Assembly (NCBI RefSeq): GCF_900105685.1
Contig: NZ_LT629781.1
Location: 2,480,001-2,544,000, forward strand
Direction: 5' to 3'
Length of the DNA stretch: 64,000 bases
From: Verrucomicrobium sp. GAS474
Lineage (GTDB): Bacteria; Verrucomicrobiota; Verrucomicrobiia; Methylacidiphilales; GAS474
Shown here: positions 1 to 8,311 of the stretch, piece after piece
Position numbering within the stretch: position 1 is the first letter of the stretch
Layout of the letters: every line of letters begins with the position of its first letter
Program-made: the position numbers and the translations under genes
Notes under the pieces: generated by a model
What the model was told of the DNA's origin: nothing
Databases searched by the model: none
The model's input: only the letters and a program-made list of their open reading frames with translations

Positions 1-32
1 AACCTTTTAAATAAGGTTCCGGGGCTTTTAGT
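1..32 (+). terminator. Partial intrinsic terminator at the window edge
   Basis: The first bases form an inverted repeat (AACCTT, spacer TTAAAT, AAGGTT). The right arm continues as CCGGGG and is followed by a T-rich tract. The matching CCCCGG of the left arm would lie just outside the window, so this looks like the 3' half of a rho-independent terminator for a gene to the left. Its right arm, GGTTCCGGGGCTTTT, is nearly the same as that of the terminator at 16187-16227. The stretch from 33 to 229 holds nothing I can assign. Confidence 0.5.
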
Positions 33-229
33 TAGTGAGTGCTACAGGCCTTCCGAATTCCCATTCTCGCAACGCAGCGTTCCGAAGAGCTATTTCCTCA
101 TGCTGGGACTAATGGGCGATGCAGTCAGGTTCCTCATCGCGGGCTCAAATTCAATAAGAGGAAATGGGAGGGAAAAAGAACTCAATCCCCATTTCGACAA
201 TCTGCGGATCGATACGGCGGAGGCGCCGT

Positions 230-1378
230 TCATTGCGCGCGGCGAAAGCGCTTGCGATAGGCGGTGGGGGTCATGTCCTCGGCCTTGCGGAAGGTGATGA
301 AGAAGGTGTTGAGGTGGGGGTAGCCGCTTTGACGCGCGATCGAATCGATCTTGTCGTCGGTCTCGGCCAGCCGTTTCCTGGCAAAATCGAGACGCGCAGA
401 GCGGAGCGCTCCACCCGGCGTGGACCCGAGGTGCTCGACGAAGGCGTCATGGAGGCCGCGGAGCGACATCCCGGCGGCCTCGGCAATTTCCCCGACCCCG
501 ACCGGCTCGGCGAAACGGTTCGCGATGAAACGAAGCCCCTTGGCGACGCCGGGATGGGCGACGGCGAAGATGTCGCTGCTCTTGCGGGTGATGACCCGGG
601 CCGGGGCGATGCGCAGGGGGCGGGAGGTTTTTCTCTCTCCCCGCATCAGCAGGTCGAGCAGGGCCGCCCCCTGGTAGCCTTGCTCCTCGAGGTTCGTGTC
701 GACCCCGGAGATCGATCGGTGCTCCCCGCCGACGGAGAGGAGATAATCCTCGATGCCGACAATGGCCACGGCATCGGGGACGGGAATGCCCGCCTCCTCG
801 CAGAGTTCCTGGACCTCGACGGCGAGGGTGCCGTTCGCGGCGAAGACGGCGATCGGCTTCGGCAGGCGGCGAAGATGGGCCAGAAGCCACGCGCGGCGTC
901 GGGGCCACTCGTCCCGTCCGCGCTTGTTTTCCCTGGCCTTGTGCCAGCGCAGCCATTGGGGGGTGTGGCCCCCGGCTTCCAACGCCCCTACAAAAGCCTC
1001 TCCGCGCTGCTCCTGGGACCAATTTTCGAGGTCGCTGTAGAAAAGGAAGTGTCGGAAGCCGCGCGATAGGAAATGCGCCGCGACGAGGCTTCCCGTCTTC
1101 GCATGATCCTGGATCACGCGGGCGAAAGGGAGGTGGGGACGGCGCATGCTGAAGTCGACCGTCGGCCTCTTCACTGAGACGACGAAATCGGCGAGGTCGT
1201 CCCCGGCGGCCAGCCAGGCGAGGACGCCGTCCCCCTGCCATCCCCACGGGATCACTTTCTCGTGAATGATGCTGTGCGCGGCAAGATGCCAGCGGTGCTG
1301 TGCCGCGTAGGCCGCGATGCCTTTCAGAAGGCGATGATCATACCAGCCCAAGGCCAGGAGAACGTTTTTCTGTTTCAT
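230..1378 (-). CDS. XylR-type regulator (LacI-like ligand domain + AraC HTH)
   Basis: A 382-residue DNA-binding regulator, probably cytoplasmic. Residues ~5-270 look like a LacI/periplasmic-binding-protein-type sugar sensor, with 'AVFAANGTLAVEVQELCEEAGIPVPDAVAIVGIEDY'-type segments (~170-215) typical of this fold. Residues ~278-380 form an AraC/XylS double helix-turn-helix ending in the usual signature (SGYPHLNTFFITFRK, then MTPTAYRKRF). This architecture is that of XylR-like regulators, which are very numerous in Verrucomicrobiota. It is divergent from the tagaturonate epimerase gene with only 77 bp between them, so control of that gene by a uronate-derived sugar is the natural inference. 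The true ligand is unknown. Confidence 0.85.
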   Translation of the reverse strand: MKQKNVLLALGWYDHRLLKGIAAYAAQHRWHLAAHSIIHEKVIPWGWQGDGVLAWLAAGDDLADFVVSVKRPTVDFSMRRPHLPFARVIQDHAKTGSLVAAHFLSRGFRHFLFYSDLENWSQEQRGEAFVGALEAGGHTPQWLRWHKARENKRGRDEWPRRRAWLLAHLRRLPKPIAVFAANGTLAVEVQELCEEAGIPVPDAVAIVGIEDYLLSVGGEHRSISGVDTNLEEQGYQGAALLDLLMRGERKTSRPLRIAPARVITRKSSDIFAVAHPGVAKGLRFIANRFAEPVGVGEIAEAAGMSLRGLHDAFVEHLGSTPGGALRSARLDFARKRLAETDDKIDSIARQSGYPHLNTFFITFRKAEDMTPTAYRKRFRRAQ

Positions 1379-1455
1379 GGAAAAGGTTTAAAATGCCGTT
1401 TAATCAATAATAGATGCAGAAATCGGCAATTACAACGCGATCGTGAAGGGGCAGG
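1379..1455. promoter_or_regulatory. Divergent promoter region between regulator and uxaE-like gene
   Basis: A 77-bp AT-richer gap between two divergent genes that must hold both promoters and any operator. A purine-rich GGGGCAGG lies directly before the plus-strand ATG at 1456 and can serve as its ribosome-binding site. No clear -35/-10 pair or dyad was recognised. Confidence 0.45.
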
Positions 1456-2763
1456 ATGAAATCCAAACCGCTTCCTTCCATGCCCACTTCCCAACCGCTT
1501 GCTTCCGTCGCCCCCATCAAGAAAATCGGCCGCTTTTCCCTCGGAATGGGGGACCGCTTCGGACGCCAGGGCAAAGCCCAGCTCCAGGCGGTGGTGAATG
1601 CCCGGAACGCCGGAATCGAGGTCGAGCCTGTCTGGAACAAATCGAACCGCGAGCACACGCTGATCGGCACCGAGCCGGGCAGCGTCCGCACCGAGGCCCG
1701 GGAGGCCGTCGTGGCGCTGGGATGGGACGGCGCTTTTCACGTCGATGCCGACCACATCAACCTCGGCAACGTCGACCGCTTCATCGAGGCGAGCGATTTC
1801 TACACCATCGACGTGGCCGACTACACCGGGAAGCCCGCGAGCGATGACGACATTGAAGCCTTCGTCTCGGAGAACGACCGCTACCTGGGCGCGCTGACGA
1901 TTCCCGGCATGGCGGCGCCGCTCGCCATCGACGAGGCCCTCCTGCGGGCGACGGCGAAGAAGTTTCTCTGGGCGATGCAGGAGGCGGGCCGGATCTATCG
2001 CCATATCGCCGAACGCAAGGCGGAGCCCTTCGTGACCGAGGTCTCCGTCGACGAAACCGACTCGCCCCAGACGCCGGTCGAGTTGTTCCTCATCCTCGCG
2101 ATGATCGCCGGGGAAGGGATTCCGGTTCAGACCATCGCCCCCAAATTCACTGGCCGCTTCAACAAGGGAGTCGATTACGTCGGGAATCTCGCGCAGTTCG
2201 AGAAGGAGTTCGACGAGGACCTCCATGTCGTGGCCTTCGCGATCCGGGAATTCGGCCTTCCCGCGACACTCAAGCTCAGTGTCCATTCGGGGAGCGACAA
2301 ATTCTCGATCTACCCGATCATCAATCGCCTCGTTCACCGGCATGGAGCGGGTCTCCACGTGAAGACGGCGGGGACGACGTGGCTGGAGGAGGTCATCGGG
2401 CTGGCCGAGTCGGGCGGGGCGGGTCTTGGACTCGCGAAGACGATCTACAAGCAGGCCTTCGGGTATTTCGACGAACTCGTCGCGCCCTATGCCACGGTCC
2501 TCGACATCGACAAGGGGGCGCTGCCGTCGATCGACGAGGTCGAGGGATGGACGTCCGAGCAGTATGTCGCCGCCCTGCGGCACGATCCGGCCTGCCCCGG
2601 TTACAATCCGCACTTCCGGCAGTTCATCCATGTCTCCTTCAAGATCGCCGCGAAGCTCGGGACGACGTACCTCGACGCGCTGACGGAGAATCGCGCGATT
2701 ATCGCGCGCAATGTCACCGACAATCTTTTCCGCCGGCATCTCCTGCCCATTTTCGGGAAATAG
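1456..2763 (+). CDS. uxaE: Tagaturonate epimerase family protein (UxaE-like)
   Basis: A 435-residue cytosolic enzyme resembling tagaturonate 3-epimerase, which interconverts D-tagaturonate and D-fructuronate. This links galacturonate (pectin) breakdown to the glucuronate branch. What I see: an opening 'IGRFSLGMGDRFGRQGKAQL', followed by acidic and histidine-rich segments (HVDADHINL ~95-103; LSVHSGSDKFSIYP ~275; HVKTAGTTWLEEV ~300) that would suit a metal-dependent sugar epimerase. Length fits the family. The assignment rests on recognition of overall sequence, and no structure-based residue check was possible. Divergent from a sugar-sensing AraC-type regulator. Confidence 0.75.
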   Translation: MKSKPLPSMPTSQPLASVAPIKKIGRFSLGMGDRFGRQGKAQLQAVVNARNAGIEVEPVWNKSNREHTLIGTEPGSVRTEAREAVVALGWDGAFHVDADHINLGNVDRFIEASDFYTIDVADYTGKPASDDDIEAFVSENDRYLGALTIPGMAAPLAIDEALLRATAKKFLWAMQEAGRIYRHIAERKAEPFVTEVSVDETDSPQTPVELFLILAMIAGEGIPVQTIAPKFTGRFNKGVDYVGNLAQFEKEFDEDLHVVAFAIREFGLPATLKLSVHSGSDKFSIYPIINRLVHRHGAGLHVKTAGTTWLEEVIGLAESGGAGLGLAKTIYKQAFGYFDELVAPYATVLDIDKGALPSIDEVEGWTSEQYVAALRHDPACPGYNPHFRQFIHVSFKIAAKLGTTYLDALTENRAIIARNVTDNLFRRHLLPIFGK

Positions 2764-2811
2764 GAGTGGTGCCTCCCTGTCGCTCGGAAGTCGAGAGGCG
2801 GTGGGCGGAAG

Positions 2812-3978
2812 CTATCTTTTTCTGAGCAGGTCGATTCTTGCCGCGAGGGCATCGGCTCCGGCGCGGAGGGTTTCTTCTTTCTTGGCGAAGTGGAAGCGGA
2901 CGTAGCGTTGGACCGGCTCGCGGAAAAAGCTTGAGCCTGGCACGCCCGCGACGCCGCCGTTTTCGGCGAGCTTCAACGCGGCTTCGGTGTCGTCCTTGAA
3001 GCCCAAGGAGGAGATGTCGAGGAGGACGTAGTAGGCCCCCTCGGGTTCGGTGAAGGGGAGGCTGGTCGAGCGGAGGGCTGCCTGGAACAGGTCCCGCTTC
3101 GCGGTGTATTCCCGTGTCAGGCCCGCGTAGTAGTCGTCGCCGAAGCCGAGGGCGGCGACGGCGGCTTCCTGGAGCGGGGCCGCCGCGCCGACGGTGAGGA
3201 AATCGTGGACCTTCCGTGCCGACTCGATGAGCTTCTCGTGGGCGGCGACGTAGCCGAGCCGCCACCCGGTGATGGCGTAGGTCTTCGAGAGGGAACCGCA
3301 GGTCAGCGTCCGCTCGAACATGCCGGGCAGGGTCGCAAAGGGGATATGGGTATGGGGTGCGTAGACGATGTGCTCGTAGACTTCGTCGCTCAGGACGAAG
3401 GCGTCGTGCTTCTCGGCGAGGGCGGCGATGTGGAGGAGCTCCTCGCGGGTGAAGACCTTGCCGGAGGGGTTGGAGGGGTTGCAGAGGACGAGGGCCTTGG
3501 GCTTCTGCGCGAAGGCTTTCTCCAGTTCTTCGGGATCGAAGCGGAAGTCGGGAGGATGGAGGGGGACGTAGATCGGCTCGGCCCCGCAGAGGATGGCGTC
3601 GGCGGCGTAGTTCTCGTAGAAGGGAGAGAAGACGATCACTTTGTCGCCCGGATTGCAGGCCGTCATCATGGCGACCATCATCGCCTCGGTGCTGCCGCAG
3701 GTGGCGACGAGATGGCGTTCGGGATCGATCGGCAGACCGGTAAAGCGGGTGATCTTGCGGGCGAGCGCCTCGCGGAAGTTCTGGGCCCCCCAGGTGATCG
3801 AATACTGGTGATGGGGGCCGCGGATGGCCCGGGCGAGGGCCTCGACGAGCGCCTCGGGCGGATCGAAGTCGGGGAATCCCTGGGCGAGGTTGATGGCTCC
3901 GTGCTGCTTGGCGACGCGGGTCATCTTGCGGATGACCGATTCGGTGAAGCCTTCGAGGCGGCGGGCGGGAAGGGGCAT
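2812..3978 (-). CDS. PLP-dependent class I/II aminotransferase
   Basis: A 388-residue fold-type I aminotransferase similar to methionine/kynurenine/aromatic aminotransferases (MtnE/YbdL-like). Visible features: N-terminal 'INLAQGFPDFDPP' (30-41), the CNPSNPSG motif (166-173), the SDEVYEH cofactor segment (197-203) and SLSKTYAITGWRLGY with the Schiff-base lysine K232. It transfers an amino group between an amino acid and a 2-oxoacid. Substrate specificity cannot be read from sequence. It lies 37 bp downstream of the serine acetyltransferase gene on the same strand, so it may belong to the sulfur cluster as a methionine-related aminotransferase, but this is only contextual. Confidence 0.85.
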   Translation of the reverse strand: MPLPARRLEGFTESVIRKMTRVAKQHGAINLAQGFPDFDPPEALVEALARAIRGPHHQYSITWGAQNFREALARKITRFTGLPIDPERHLVATCGSTEAMMVAMMTACNPGDKVIVFSPFYENYAADAILCGAEPIYVPLHPPDFRFDPEELEKAFAQKPKALVLCNPSNPSGKVFTREELLHIAALAEKHDAFVLSDEVYEHIVYAPHTHIPFATLPGMFERTLTCGSLSKTYAITGWRLGYVAAHEKLIESARKVHDFLTVGAAAPLQEAAVAALGFGDDYYAGLTREYTAKRDLFQAALRSTSLPFTEPEGAYYVLLDISSLGFKDDTEAALKLAENGGVAGVPGSSFFREPVQRYVRFHFAKKEETLRAGADALAARIDLLRKR

Positions 3979-4015
3979 CGCGCAGTTTAACGAACGGGAC
4001 GAATCGGTGTCATCC

Positions 4016-4939
4016 TTATATGTGCCATTCGAGCGGGGCCGATTTCTTGTGGGCCGCCCGGGTCTTGTCGAGGATCGAGAGCTGCTTGGCCTCCTGGACG
4101 ACGAGGGAGTTGGCCGGGACGCTGTGCATGAGGAAGACGTTGGCCCCGATGGTGGAGCCCGCGCCGATGACGGTTTCCCCGCCGAGGATCGTCGAGTTCG
4201 GGTAGACGGTGACGCCGTCCTCGACGTCGGGGTGGCGCTTGCCTCCCTTCACGATGTTGCCCTCGTCGTCCTTCGCGAAGCTCCGCGCGCCGAGGGTGAC
4301 GCCGTGGTAGAGCTTCACCCTGTTGCCGATCCGGCAGGTCTCCCCGACGACGAGGCCGGTGCCGTGGTCGATGAAGAAGTGGGTGCCGATGGTGGCGCCG
4401 GGGTGGATGTCGATGCCGGTGCGGCTGTGGGCCCACTCGGTCATCATGCGGGGGATGAGGGGGACGTCGGAACGGTAGAGGCGGTGGGCGAGGCGCTGGA
4501 TCGCGATGGCCTCGATGCAGGGGTAGGAAAGGATGATCTCCTCCCGGCTGAGGGCGGCGGGATCGCCCTCGAAGGCGGTCTCGATGTCGGTGTGGAGGAG
4601 CTGCCGGATGTCGGGGAGGGTGCGGCAGAATTGCAGGAGGATCGGCTTGGTCTTGCCGGTGGGGCGGTGGGGATCGCCGATGCGGACGCTCTTGCGGATC
4701 TGGGTTTCGAGGCGGCTGACGACGCTCGAGATTCGTTCGTTGGTGAGGTCGAAGATCGAGTGCTGGTGGACGGCGTCGTGGTCGTGGAAGCCGGGGAAGA
4801 GGATCTGGAGGAGATCCTCGCAGATGCCGCCGACGGCCCGCTTCGACGGCATGTTGTGGGTGTCGCGGTTGTTGAGACCGCCGAGCTTCTCGTAGGAGGC
4901 GACGACCTCGCTCACCACCTGTTTCCATGCGTCGTCCAT
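4016..4939 (-). CDS. cysE: Serine O-acetyltransferase (CysE/EpsC type)
   Basis: A 307-residue cytosolic enzyme making O-acetylserine from serine and acetyl-CoA, the committed step of cysteine synthesis. An alpha-helical N-terminal half (1-165) precedes a left-handed beta-helix with hexapeptide repeats: GIDIHPGATIG (175-185, candidate catalytic H179), FIDHGTGLVVGET (189-201) and YHGVTLGAR (211-219). The ~300-residue length and long N-terminal domain match the EpsC/SAT variants common with desulfurases. It is 58 bp downstream of the desulfurase gene on the same strand. Serine acetyltransferase is a known neighbour of desulfurase encapsulins, which supports a joint role in the cysteine/sulfur economy. 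Confidence 0.92.
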   Translation of the reverse strand: MDDAWKQVVSEVVASYEKLGGLNNRDTHNMPSKRAVGGICEDLLQILFPGFHDHDAVHQHSIFDLTNERISSVVSRLETQIRKSVRIGDPHRPTGKTKPILLQFCRTLPDIRQLLHTDIETAFEGDPAALSREEIILSYPCIEAIAIQRLAHRLYRSDVPLIPRMMTEWAHSRTGIDIHPGATIGTHFFIDHGTGLVVGETCRIGNRVKLYHGVTLGARSFAKDDEGNIVKGGKRHPDVEDGVTVYPNSTILGGETVIGAGSTIGANVFLMHSVPANSLVVQEAKQLSILDKTRAAHKKSAPLEWHI

Positions 4940-4997
4940 CTCTATGGGAAGGATAGGTTTTTAGGGCGCTGAAAAGCGGGGTGTTCTCGAAGAGGAA

Positions 4998-6671
4998 TCA
5001 GCCTTTGCGGCGGAAGGAGTGGAGGGCGCGGACCAGCGTGTCGACCTCGGTCCGCGTGTTGTAGAACGCGAGGGAAGGGCGGACGGTCTGCTCGACGCCG
5101 AAGCGGCGCAGCGCGGGCTGGGCGCAGTGGTGGCCGGAGCGGACGGCGATGCCGTGCTGGTCGAGGTATTTGCCGACCTCCTCGGTGGAGACGCCGCGAC
5201 CGTTTTCAAAGACGAAGGAGAGGACGCTCGCCTTGTTCGCGGCGGTGCCGATGGGACGGAGGCCGGGGACGGTAGCGAGGCCCTCGGTGGCGTAGACGAG
5301 GAGGTCGTGTTCGTAGGCCGCGATGGCGGGCATGCCGAGGCCCTGGAGGTAGTCGATGGCGGCGCCGAGGCCGACGACGTCGGCGATGTTCCCGGTGCCG
5401 GCCTCGAACTTGTTCGGGATGCCCTGGTAGACGGTCTTCGTGAAGGTGACGTCGGCGATCATGTTGCCGCCGCCCTGCCACGGGGGCATCTGCTCCAGCA
5501 GCGCCGCCTTGCCGTAGAGGACGCCGATGCCGGTCGGGCCGAAGATCTTGTGGCCCGAGAAGACGAAGAAATCGGCCCCCATCGCCTGGACGTTGACCGG
5601 CATGTGGGGGGTCGACTGAGCGCCGTCGACGAGGACGGGGACGCCGTAGGCGTGGGCGATGGCGATGACCTGCTCGACGGGGTTGACGGTGCCCAGCGCG
5701 TTGGCGACCTGGGTGATCGAGACGAGTTTGGTGCGCGGCCCGAGGAGGGCGGCGAACTGGTCGAGGAGGAGCTCGCCCCGGTCGTTGATGGGGGCGACGC
5801 GGAGCACGGCCCCGGTCTGCTGGCTCAGGAGCTGCCAGGGGACGATGTTGGCGTGGTGCTCCATCGTGGTGACGACGATCTCGTCGCCCGCGCCGATGTT
5901 CTGCCGTCCGTAGGTCTGGGCGACGAGGTTGATCGCCTCGGTGGTGCCGCGGACGAAGACGATCTCCTTCGCGTCGGCGGCGCCGAGGAAGCGGCGGACT
6001 TTCTCGCGGGCTCCCTCGTAGAGGTCGGTCGAGCGGGCGGCGAGGGTGTGGGCGGCGCGGTGGATGTTCGAGTTGTCGTTCGCGTAGTAGCGGGAGATGG
6101 CGTCAAGGACGACCTGGGGCTTGTGGGTGGTGGCGGCGTTGTCGAGCCAGATGAGGGGCTTGCCATTGACGCGCTGGTGGAGGGCGGGGAAATCGCGGCG
6201 GACGCCCTCGACGTCGAAGGCGGCGGGAGAGTGCGGAAGGGACGATGCGGGGACGAGGTCGCCGGGGAGGAAGTAGAACTCGCCCGCGGAGGATTGCGGC
6301 GCGGCGCTCTTGCCGGGCGTGGCTGGGGCGGGGGAGATCCCGGAGGGCGAGGAAACGGAACGCCCGGAGCGGAAGTCGTAGGGGAAGGCGTTCGGCTCGT
6401 CGCGGAAGCACTGGGGCTCGCCGAAGTTCTCGCCCCCCGTTCCGGAGGGGACGGCGGGGGCGGAGGCTTCCGGAGCCGAGGCGGGGGTGACGCCGGAGTG
6501 GACCGGCGGGGAAATCTCCGAGGCGCCGCTCGGATAGGCGTTGCCGATCCCGACGGGGGTCGGCAGACCGGGGCCTGGGGAGGGCACCGCCGCTCCCCGG
6601 TCCGCCGAGAAGATCTCGGCGGCGAGGCGGGCGATGAGGTCGTTGTCGATTTCGCCGGGGGAGGTGCTCAT
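4998..6671 (-). CDS. SufS-type cysteine desulfurase, likely encapsulin cargo
   Basis: A 557-residue PLP enzyme that converts cysteine to alanine plus enzyme-bound persulfide. Residues ~152-557 are a complete class II (SufS/CsdA) desulfurase: FDVEGVRRDFPAL (start), EHHANIVPWQ with H273, VDGAQSTPH with D349, FSGHKIFGPTGIG with PLP lysine K375, and RSGHHCAQP with catalytic C516. Residues 1-150 are an extra domain rich in Pro, Ala, Ser and Gly, with a short predicted helix at 10-22. Ordinary SufS (~405-415 residues) lacks this. Cargo desulfurases of family-2 encapsulins, such as that paired with SrpI in Synechococcus elongatus, carry exactly such a disordered N-terminal loading domain. The shell gene ends 9 bp upstream on the same strand. 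Confidence 0.93.
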   Translation of the reverse strand: MSTSPGEIDNDLIARLAAEIFSADRGAAVPSPGPGLPTPVGIGNAYPSGASEISPPVHSGVTPASAPEASAPAVPSGTGGENFGEPQCFRDEPNAFPYDFRSGRSVSSPSGISPAPATPGKSAAPQSSAGEFYFLPGDLVPASSLPHSPAAFDVEGVRRDFPALHQRVNGKPLIWLDNAATTHKPQVVLDAISRYYANDNSNIHRAAHTLAARSTDLYEGAREKVRRFLGAADAKEIVFVRGTTEAINLVAQTYGRQNIGAGDEIVVTTMEHHANIVPWQLLSQQTGAVLRVAPINDRGELLLDQFAALLGPRTKLVSITQVANALGTVNPVEQVIAIAHAYGVPVLVDGAQSTPHMPVNVQAMGADFFVFSGHKIFGPTGIGVLYGKAALLEQMPPWQGGGNMIADVTFTKTVYQGIPNKFEAGTGNIADVVGLGAAIDYLQGLGMPAIAAYEHDLLVYATEGLATVPGLRPIGTAANKASVLSFVFENGRGVSTEEVGKYLDQHGIAVRSGHHCAQPALRRFGVEQTVRPSLAFYNTRTEVDTLVRALHSFRRKG

Positions 6672-6680
6672 GCCGGGCTC

Positions 6681-8114
6681 TTAGACGTAGTCGTGGTAGC
6701 GGCCGACGACGACGTTATCGAGCCGCGCGATGGCGTCGTCGGTGAGGACGGAGGCGGAGAAATACCGGGTGACGAGGTGCGAGGCGATCGAGTTCTCGTC
6801 GGTCCCCATGTAGCGGACGGAAAGGCCGGGCTCGACCTCGCCGGGGACGCCCGCCTTCTGGAGGCCGACGACGCCCTGCTCCGCCTCGCCGACGCGGAGG
6901 AGGAGGATGCTGGTGGTGCCGAGGTTGTCGTCCGGGGTGGTCCGCCCGTCGATGAGGAGCTTGTCGCTCGGGACGAGGGGGACGCCGCGCCACGTCAGGA
7001 AGGGCGAGCCGAAGAGGCTGACCGTCGGCGGCGGAACGCCCCGGCGGGTGCATTCGCGGCCGAAGGCGGCGATCGCCTTCGGATGGGCGAGGAAGAACGC
7101 GGGCTTCTTCCAGACCTTGGAGAGGAGCTCGTCGAGGTCGTCCGGGGTCGGCGGGCCGCTCCGCGTCGGGATGCGCTGGGAGGGGGCGACGGTGTTGAGG
7201 AGGCCGAAGTCGGCGTTGTTGATCAGTTCCCATTCCTCCCATTCGTTGACCGACTCGACGGTGAGGCGGACCTGCTCCTTCAGCTGGTCGATCTTGTTGC
7301 TGTAGAGATCGGTGACCCGGGTGTGGGTGCGGAGGACGGTCTGGATGGTGCTGAGGTGGTATTCGCGGGGATCTTCCTCGTAGTCGACGAAGGTGGTGGG
7401 GAGCTGCGGCTCGCCGCCCTGGACGATGCGGAGGTCGACGACGCTCTCGCCGTGCTCGTTCGAGCGGGCGAGGGCCTCGCGGCGCGCGGCGACGGAGGCC
7501 TCGATCTCCTTGCGGAGCGAGGCGTGCTTCTTGAGGTGGGCCTCGAACCTGGGACGGTCAAGCGCGAGGAGGATCGAGCCGGCGAGGGCCTTCACGGCGG
7601 GAAGCGCGGCGACGTCGCCGAGGAGCGCGTCGGCACCGAAGAAACTGCCGGTCCCGAAGAGATTCTGCCGCAGGCGGATGCCCTGGGGGCCGTCGACGGA
7701 AAGCTCGACCTTGCCGTCGGCGACGATGTAGAGCTTGCCGTTTTTGCCCGCTTCCCCCTCCTTCACGAAGGTCTGCCCGGCGGCGTGGCGCTCGACGGAG
7801 AAGAGGTCGGCGAGGTCGGCCAAGGCGGCGTCGCTCACGGAGGCGAAGAGGGGGATGCCGCGCAGGCTGGCGGCGTCGACGCGGGACTTCGCCCCGTCGG
7901 CGACGACGCGGAGGTGGCCGGGAGCGCCGACGAGGATCTTGCGGCGGTTGACGCGGTAGACGCCGCCGTCGACGTTGATCCAGGGGAGGAGCTTCGGGAG
8001 CCAGCGGGGCGTCCGCGCCGCGTTCTGCGGGACGGTCACCGTGGCGGTGGCGAGATTGCGGGCGGCGGCGGCGCTCAGGCTGAGCTGGGGGACGGAAACG
8101 GGCGATGTACTCAT
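6681..8114 (-). CDS. Family-2 encapsulin shell protein with cyclic-nucleotide-domain insert
   Basis: A 477-residue HK97-fold nanocompartment shell protein. The N-terminus (10-58; LPWINVDGGVYRVNRRK) and C-terminal ~220-477 match SrpI-like encapsulins: a helix with QLPTTFVDYEEDPREY, the extended loop, FFLAHPKAIAAFG, and a final GRYHDY. Inserted at ~84-210 is a Crp-like cyclic-nucleotide-binding fold (LRGIPLFASVSDAALADLADLF ... FFGADALLGD ... LLALDRPRF), which places it in the cNMP-domain-bearing family 2B type. The phosphate-binding cassette is degenerate: the usual FGE and PRAA positions read FGADALLGDVAALPAV, so the Glu and Arg that contact the ligand are missing. It precedes the desulfurase gene by 9 bp. 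Some databases label such proteins Crp/Fnr regulators, but there is no DNA-binding domain. Confidence 0.93.
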   Translation of the reverse strand: MSTSPVSVPQLSLSAAAARNLATATVTVPQNAARTPRWLPKLLPWINVDGGVYRVNRRKILVGAPGHLRVVADGAKSRVDAASLRGIPLFASVSDAALADLADLFSVERHAAGQTFVKEGEAGKNGKLYIVADGKVELSVDGPQGIRLRQNLFGTGSFFGADALLGDVAALPAVKALAGSILLALDRPRFEAHLKKHASLRKEIEASVAARREALARSNEHGESVVDLRIVQGGEPQLPTTFVDYEEDPREYHLSTIQTVLRTHTRVTDLYSNKIDQLKEQVRLTVESVNEWEEWELINNADFGLLNTVAPSQRIPTRSGPPTPDDLDELLSKVWKKPAFFLAHPKAIAAFGRECTRRGVPPPTVSLFGSPFLTWRGVPLVPSDKLLIDGRTTPDDNLGTTSILLLRVGEAEQGVVGLQKAGVPGEVEPGLSVRYMGTDENSIASHLVTRYFSASVLTDDAIARLDNVVVGRYHDYV

Positions 8115-8311
8115 GGGACGAAAAACCTTTCTGTTGCGGACTACAGTTAAGGCAATCGTTCCCAGGTGGGATCGGACTGCGGCGTTGCGAAAATCGAGGG
8201 CGGACGCCTGTGGACAGGTCGTGTTTTCCTAGCAGGAGCGCCGTGGGGCGCAAGGGAAAAATCTTATAAGGTGTTTGTTTTCAATCGAATACAAATCTAG
8301 CGGAAAAATGG
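8115..8311 (-). promoter_or_regulatory. Intergenic region upstream of the encapsulin gene
   Basis: The 197-bp gap before the encapsulin is the widest within the minus-strand sulfur cluster. On the minus strand it contains an AT-rich stretch with TATAAG at 8263-8268, usable as a -10 box, and no good -35 at standard spacing. This hints that encapsulin-desulfurase-serine acetyltransferase form their own transcription unit with a leader of ~140 nt. No riboswitch fold was recognised. Confidence 0.35.

Noticed and set aside
6681-8114. Crp/Fnr-type transcription regulator
   Set aside because: The Crp-like fold is an insertion; there is no helix-turn-helix, and the flanking sequence is encapsulin shell.
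5019-8150. Very long open frame on the plus strand (1043 codons) opposite the desulfurase and encapsulin genes
   Set aside because: It is antisense to two clear genes with conserved catalytic motifs. Its product is repetitive Gly/Asp/Val/Arg-rich, as expected from the complement of GC-rich codons.
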